From Pseudoalteromonas sp. SMS1 (GTDB taxonomy: Bacteria > Pseudomonadota > Gammaproteobacteria > Enterobacterales > Alteromonadaceae), in NCBI RefSeq assembly GCF_021530565.1, contig NZ_JAKGBI010000015.1, positions 62,001 to 126,000 on the forward strand: a stretch of DNA of 64,000 nucleotides, written 5' to 3'. The position numbers and the translations under genes were made by a program. Shown here one piece after another: positions 59,894-64,000 of the stretch. The notes beneath the pieces are model-generated. The model did no database searches. It saw only the letters and a program-made list of their open reading frames with translations, and was not told the DNA's origin. Each line of letters begins with the position of its first letter. Position 1 is the stretch's first letter.

Positions 59894-61576
59894 TTAAAGT
59901 AAACTATTTCTCATTGTTAAAATGTGTCTTAATTTATCCCAGCGAACAACGCCCATAATTTGTAAGCTGTCTTTTTGATTGTAGACATAAACCGCACCTG
60001 AGCGTTTATCTTTAAGTAATTCAAACGCTTCAGCCAAAGTTGCCTGTGTGCTCAGGCCCTGTAAAGGCACATATTTAATCGTGGCACTGTCATCTGAGAC
60101 GAGTGTTAAATCGTACTCTGCCAATTGATAACCGGTTTCCTCATCATAAACAATTAATGGGGTCTGGCTATCAACTGCGGACAGCGTTTCTTTGATCTGG
60201 GCTTTGTCATTTGAATAAAGCAATTTGAAATCTTCTTCCATTTCTTCGACGATCCCGACTTTTTGCAATGCCTCTTTTGCAGGAGATACTTGATAAGGTA
60301 ATCCTTGGAAGTCAAGCTGTTGTAAGAAAATTGAGCGATTACCAAACACTTGCAATGCAGTCACATAGGCGGTTGAGATGATCAACATTGCAGGTACGAC
60401 AATTTGAGGGTTGGAGGTTAATTCCATGACCGCAGTTAAGGCCGCTAATGGGGCATGTAACGTGGCTGCAAGTAATCCAGCCATACCCAATACACCGTAG
60501 GTACCAGCTACCGCAATGTCAGGGGAAATGAACTGGGCAAAAAAGGCCATTAAAGTACCCATGATAACCCCCAGACCGATGACTGGCCCTATCAACCCAC
60601 CAGGTATACCAAGTCCAATAGCAAAAAGTGTTGCCAAAAGCTTTGCAATAAAGATTGTGGTTAAAAGTTGCAGGTTTTCTGGCGTTTCTACTGCAAGTTT
60701 TATGGCACTCATGCCTGAGCCCATCGCTTCTGGGACGAGGTAACCAATCAAGCCTGCGATGAGTCCGGCTAACAGTAATCGGGGGAACATACTAATTGGC
60801 TTAAATGTTTTGATAATTAACATGAGGTTTTGATTAAAGGCAAAAGCAATAGCACCCAGAGCAAATCCACAAATAATTAAATAGGGGTAATGCCAAAAGC
60901 TCAGCATTTCTATTTGAATAAGCGACAGCTCGGATACATTACCAAATACAAACTGTGTCGCTAACGCACCGGTTACGGCGGCGAGCATGATAGGTACAAA
61001 AATATGAATTTTATATTCTCTGAGCACGACTTCCATGACAAAAATGACCGCGGCGAGGGGCGTGTTGAATGAGGCTGCGATTCCCGCTGCAACGCCACAT
61101 CCTGCTAATGTTCGTGCTGCATTGTGGGGCAAATGTAATCGCTCTGTTAGCACGCTGGCACCTGTTGCTCCCATATGTACGGAAGGGCCTTCTCTTCCAA
61201 CGGAAAACCCACAGATGAGTGCAATCCCGCCACCAAAAAATTGGTTGACAGAATTCCAAATTGGCATGTGACCGTAATGATGTTTAATACGATTAATCAC
61301 AAATGGAATACCGAGACGATAGTGCTTGAACCCTGTTAGACTGGCAAACAAGGCAATAATTAAAGCGGCGCCTACTGGCAGGAGTAGTCTTTGGTGTTGT
61401 GCCAATGTCGTAAAATCATCATGGCTATCTAAAAAAAAGGACTGGACCAGCTCTATCATGAGTCGAAATAAGATGATCAAGACAGCAGCGATTAGACCCG
61501 CGCATACGCCAAGCACACAGAGCTGTGCTGAAGTCTTTGGTTTTGCAAGACGGCGCCTTACTTGATCAAGAGTCAT
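59894..61576 (-). CDS. ClC-type chloride channel/antiporter with C-terminal CBS pair
   Basis: 560 aa: ~11 membrane helices (20-440) and two CBS domains (~450-555). The gating Glu is in GREGPSVHMGA, and the internal proton Glu in FVMEVVL. The first-filter motif reads RLGIPFV and the third GIPGGLIGP, so the GSGIP and GIFAP forms of E. coli ClcA are altered. Both glutamates suggest a Cl-/H+ antiporter. It is divergent from erpA and 20 nt from hemJ. Confidence 0.9.
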   Translation of the reverse strand: MTLDQVRRRLAKPKTSAQLCVLGVCAGLIAAVLIILFRLMIELVQSFFLDSHDDFTTLAQHQRLLLPVGAALIIALFASLTGFKHYRLGIPFVINRIKHHYGHMPIWNSVNQFFGGGIALICGFSVGREGPSVHMGATGASVLTERLHLPHNAARTLAGCGVAAGIAASFNTPLAAVIFVMEVVLREYKIHIFVPIMLAAVTGALATQFVFGNVSELSLIQIEMLSFWHYPYLIICGFALGAIAFAFNQNLMLIIKTFKPISMFPRLLLAGLIAGLIGYLVPEAMGSGMSAIKLAVETPENLQLLTTIFIAKLLATLFAIGLGIPGGLIGPVIGLGVIMGTLMAFFAQFISPDIAVAGTYGVLGMAGLLAATLHAPLAALTAVMELTSNPQIVVPAMLIISTAYVTALQVFGNRSIFLQQLDFQGLPYQVSPAKEALQKVGIVEEMEEDFKLLYSNDKAQIKETLSAVDSQTPLIVYDEETGYQLAEYDLTLVSDDSATIKYVPLQGLSTQATLAEAFELLKDKRSGAVYVYNQKDSLQIMGVVRWDKLRHILTMRNSLL

Positions 61577-61721
61577 AATTTGTCGCTGAGTTAGGAAATA
61601 TACTTGTATTTTATCAAAAGATAATCGCTAAGTCCCTGACATAAGTCTAGTTGTAGAGTCAAAATATCTCGTATGCGGCATTTCCAGTTGTCCCAATGCG
61701 TGTTGAGCCATCCGTTGTCAG

Positions 61722-61746
61722 ATACTTGATTAAAATAGTCGGGTAT
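61722..61746 (+). promoter_or_regulatory. IscR type 1 binding site at the erpA promoter
   Basis: The 25 bp from 61722 match the IscR type 1 consensus at 24 of 25 positions (only the C of GACT is T). It overlaps a -35-like TTGATT (61727-61732) and stops just before a -10-like GATAAT (61749-61754), with a 16-bp spacer. Bound holo-IscR should repress erpA when Fe-S supply is ample, as in E. coli. Confidence 0.85.
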
Positions 61747-61786
61747 TAGATAATTCCGCTAATTATTGTACAAGGGTCGAATGCAC

Positions 61787-62125
61787 ATGTCAGAAGAGTT
61801 ACCTATTAAATTTAGCGATGCGGCGGCTGCGCGCGTAAAAGAGCTGATCTCTGAAGAAGAAAATCCAGATCTGAAGCTTCGCGTATATGTAACTGGTGGA
61901 GGATGCTCCGGTTTCCAATACGGCTTTACGTTTGATGAAAAAGTAAATCCGGGTGATTTGGAAATTGAGAAAAATGGTGTGGTCATGGTGGTTGACCCAA
62001 TGAGTATTCAATACTTAGTAGATGGAATTGTTGACTATACAGAGGGTCTCGAAGGCGCACGCTTTTTTGTGAATAACCCAAATGCAACAACAACGTGTGG
62101 CTGCGGCGCAAGCTTCAGCGTATAG
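61787..62125 (+). CDS. erpA: Iron-sulfur cluster insertion protein ErpA
   Basis: 112-aa A-type carrier that delivers 4Fe-4S clusters to apo-proteins, including IspG/H. The three cluster ligands are Cys40 in [10 protein letters not shown], Cys104 and Cys106 in TTCGCGASF. The start at MSEELPIKF matches E. coli; an ATG 6 nt upstream at 61781 is also possible, AAGGG fitting either. Regulated by the IscR site upstream. Confidence 0.96.
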   Translation: MSEELPIKFSDAAAARVKELISEEENPDLKLRVYVTGGGCSGFQYGFTFDEKVNPGDLEIEKNGVVMVVDPMSIQYLVDGIVDYTEGLEGARFFVNNPNATTTCGCGASFSV

Positions 62126-62145
62126 TTAGACTCAACATAATCTTG

Positions 62146-62173
62146 AAAAGCCATGCATCAGCATGGCTTTTTT
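62146..62173. terminator. Terminator of erpA, shared with a small convergent gene
   Basis: AAAAGCCATGC and GCATGGCTTTT around ATCA, with T run. The stop codon of the convergent 58-aa gene lies at its right edge. Confidence 0.88.
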
Positions 62174-62348
62174 ATGCCGGGTTAGTAACGTGGATCATCA
62201 GCACGAAAAAGCCTAGGACAAATGCCGAGAAGGCGAGAATATAAACAAATCCGCGTTTCCCCTGCTTAATAGGCACACCATTTACCTTTAAAAAGTAATA
62301 CCATCCAAAACAAAGAATGAGTGGCAGTAAAAATAAGATTCGAATCAT
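62172..62348 (-). CDS. Small membrane protein, 58 aa, unrecognised
   Basis: An ORF too short for routine calling. Two membrane helices: residues ~3-20 (ILFLLPLILCFGWYYF) and ~34-53 (FVYILAFSAFVLGFFVLMI), with a basic loop KQGKRG between. AAGGGTG lies 5 nt before the ATG, a good ribosome-binding site, and it ends exactly at the erpA terminator. Codon use is like the neighbours. Function unknown. Confidence 0.72.
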   Translation of the reverse strand: MIRILFLLPLILCFGWYYFLKVNGVPIKQGKRGFVYILAFSAFVLGFFVLMIHVTNPA

Positions 62349-62704
62349 TTTTGCACCCTTATTTTAAAATTAAATTTAAGGTTAGCTCTAAATAACTAAT
62401 TTTAAAAGAAAAATAAATTATTTCAAATACTGGTACAAGATATAAAATTTTTGTTAAAGTGTACCCTGTACCTTACATGAAAAAAATGAATATAATTTTT
62501 CAAAAATTTATTAGGTTTTAGCGCTAAGATAGTCTATACCTAATTGGGTACACAGGAACAAGGCCTGTTGGCAAAACAGGAAATACGCAAGATCCATAGG
62601 GTCTGTAGCGAGTACTTTTTCTTATATACGAAGTGCAGCTGAGTGAGACGGGCAAATTTCACGAGGCTGCTTAAGATAAATCATCAAGTAGGAGATGTTT
62701 ATTT
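62349..62704. other. 356-bp leader/regulatory region of the XRE gene
   Basis: Left half is A/T-rich (62385-62520) with TATAAT at 62491-62496. Repeats of GTACC: GTGTACCC at 62459-62466, GTACC at 62468-62472, and the exact inverse GGGTACAC at 62546-62553; GGTAC also at 62432-62436. The right half holds several stems: CCTGTT/AACAGG near 62564-62580, GATCC/GGGTC near 62591-62603 and GCAGC/GCTGC near 62636-62670. No protein gene seen. Confidence 0.55.
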
Positions 62705-62950
62705 ATGATGGGTAAAACGGTTTCTTCAGAAGAAAACGGAAAGTTAACAAAATGGTTGAAATCAAAGCGTCATGAGAAGGGTCATACAATGCGTAGCCTT
62801 GCTCAAGTTTTAGGCACGCCGCATTCTTTTATTGGTAAAATTGAAAATCAAGAGCGTCGTTTAGATGTGATCGAGTTCTTGCGCTATTGTGAGGCACTGG
62901 AAGTAGACCCATACGAAGGCCTTTCACTAATTAATAAAGAAGAGCTATAA
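62705..62950 (+). CDS. XRE-family helix-turn-helix regulator, small
   Basis: 81-aa single-domain protein. Residues ~17-75 form the HTH: MRSLAQVLGTPHSFIGKIENQERRL, where TPHSFIGKIEN is the recognition region, and KRHEKGH precedes it. AGGAGA precedes the ATG. Standing alone with a 356-bp non-coding leader, it probably regulates itself; a GTACC dyad nearby is a candidate operator. No toxin partner is next to it. Confidence 0.88.
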   Translation: MMGKTVSSEENGKLTKWLKSKRHEKGHTMRSLAQVLGTPHSFIGKIENQERRLDVIEFLRYCEALEVDPYEGLSLINKEEL

Positions 62951-62990
62951 ATCCAAGTGGATTGAAAAGCAAGGTGCAAGGAAATGCACC

Positions 62991-64000
62991 TTAATTTTGC
63001 TGATGATAGGATGCTTCTATTTTATAAAGTTTGTGCCTAATACAGTAGAGGAAGAGCAGAGAAGGCAAAACCATTAGCGCAGTGATCACAAAGAAAACAG
63101 CCCAATCCCCATCTAACCAATCATCTATCACCACACCACTGTAACTTGATAATAACGTGCGGCTTAAACTACCCAATGAAGCGAGTAAAGCATAGTGTGT
63201 TGCACTGAAAGTTCTGTCACACAACATTGAGATAAAAGCAACTAAAGCAACTAGCGACCAAGCTTGAGTGAAGCCATCGATGACAATTGCAAGTGCATAC
63301 AAATGCTCTTTGGGGCCCGCAATGGCAATCCATGAAAACATCAAATTAGATGCCGCCATAGCAAGTCCACTGATAAACAAGCCTTTGACAATCCCATACT
63401 TGTGGTTGAATATACTGCCCAAAAACGCAAAAACAATGGTGATCAGTCCTGTTCCAAGCTTTGAGTACTGCGCAATTTGGGTGTTGCTAAAACCTATTTC
63501 TTTGTAAAACACGATAGACATACGTGCTAAGAATGCTTCACCGATTTTGAACAAAAATATGAAAGTGAGCAGTGCAAGAGCCGTACTGACCCCATTTTTT
63601 TTGAAAAAACTCATAAAAGGGGCGACGATAGTCACGCCTAGCCAGGCAAGTAGTTTATTGAACTTAGAATGCCCGATAGCAGATAGCTTTTCCTCGTAGT
63701 CTTTTTGTATCTGTGCTTGTGCAGTATCCCGATGTGATTCTGGTTCTTTGGCAAAAAGGGTGACAGCAACAAGTAAACACATAATCCCTGAAAGCACCAA
63801 GTAAACATCTGGCCATTCAACATGGGGTAAATCGGCGGCGAAAAATGGAATAGCGCCTAATAGTGCATAACCCGTCCACCACCCTGAAGTGGCCATCGCT
63901 GCAGCTGCTGTGGATTTCTCACTTTCGGCTTGTGGCAGTATATCAATACGATAGCCATCAATTGCAATGTCGTGGGTGGCAGCAAACAATGCAATCAAAA
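62991..64000 (-). CDS. MFS transporter, AmpG-like, truncated by the window edge
   Basis: The C-terminal 335 residues of a major facilitator; the start lies beyond the window. ATHDIAIDGYR is the AmpG-type signature of muropeptide permeases, and at least eight membrane helices are visible. The N-terminal ~100 residues are missing. AmpG imports anhydro-muropeptides in cell-wall recycling, matching MltF chemistry, but other members of the group move acetyl-CoA or siderophores, so the substrate is inferred. Confidence 0.82.
   Translation of the reverse strand, partial: LIALFAATHDIAIDGYRIDILPQAESEKSTAAAAMATSGWWTGYALLGAIPFFAADLPHVEWPDVYLVLSGIMCLLVAVTLFAKEPESHRDTAQAQIQKDYEEKLSAIGHSKFNKLLAWLGVTIVAPFMSFFKKNGVSTALALLTFIFLFKIGEAFLARMSIVFYKEIGFSNTQIAQYSKLGTGLITIVFAFLGSIFNHKYGIVKGLFISGLAMAASNLMFSWIAIAGPKEHLYALAIVIDGFTQAWSLVALVAFISMLCDRTFSATHYALLASLGSLSRTLLSSYSGVVIDDWLDGDWAVFFVITALMVLPSLLFLYCIRHKLYKIEASYHQQN

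Noticed and set aside
62540..62620. Cyclic-di-GMP-I riboswitch in the XRE leader
   Set aside because: ACGCAA next to two stems recalls the GEMM class, but the third helix and the conserved GGTAGCGGGG block are missing, so I keep it only as a structured leader.

Overview
This is a 64 kb stretch of ordinary, gene-dense bacterial chromosome from a gammaproteobacterium. The gene content and the close family matches (ParC, Tdh, Kbl, GlpG, YdbH-YnbE-YdbL, DUF416/YjaG, Gsk, Wzi, an orphan FliL-like protein, HD-GYP and GGDEF regulators) suggest order Alteromonadales, most likely Pseudoalteromonas; that placement is inference. No rRNA, tRNA, CRISPR array, insertion sequence, integrase or phage module was seen, and no sharp change in composition. 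Two genes run off the edges: parC at the left and an AmpG-like transporter at the right.

Layout. 1-11.4 kb: parC, purine salvage and nucleotide genes (phosphoribosyltransferase, gsk), glutaminase, tadA, mltF and purL, with a previously easy-to-miss 54-codon Arg-rich ORF between tadA and mltF. 11.8-14.9 kb: ydbH-ynbE-ydbL, an envelope lipid-transport module. 14.9-22.9 kb: the LPS inner-core block (waaA, kdkA, gmhA, hldE, a GT9 heptosyltransferase, gmhB) with a Wzi-type outer-membrane protein. 23.2-28.6 kb: threonine catabolism (kbl-tdh), glpE-glpG, a FliL-like protein and ubiC-ubiA. 28.6-32.6 kb: LysR and HD-GYP regulators and small conserved proteins. 32.6-37.3 kb: tsaD, plsY, folB-folK, uppP, a GNAT protein and a DTW-domain tRNA-modifying enzyme. 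37.3-37.75 kb: a non-coding stretch that reads on the minus strand as a CsrB-type RNA. 38-42.7 kb: a Fur-box-preceded ferric iron ABC transporter plus a DyP peroxidase. 42.7-49.3 kb: argR, mdh, serA, rpiA, 5-formyltetrahydrofolate cyclo-ligase, an unrecognised tail-anchored protein and an S10 carboxypeptidase. 49.5-52.5 kb: a diguanylate cyclase, then glnK-amtB behind a sigma-54 promoter and an NtrC-like palindrome. 52.6-64 kb: mrcB, a chemoreceptor, hemL, pyrB, hemJ, a ClC channel, erpA behind a near-perfect IscR site, a 58-aa membrane protein, an XRE regulator with an elaborate leader, and the MFS gene.

The most informative non-coding signals are (1) the minus-strand CsrB-like RNA at about 37341-37747, with 25 GGA triplets in roughly 400 nt and several GGA-in-loop hairpins; (2) the IscR type 1 site over the erpA promoter (24 of 25 consensus positions); (3) the sigma-54 element and NtrC-type palindrome before glnK-amtB; (4) the Fur box before the iron transporter; and (5) the structured, repeat-rich leader of the XRE gene. 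No clearly new multi-gene system was found; the candidates for new biology are the two small ORFs, the XRE leader and the unrecognised 177-aa protein.
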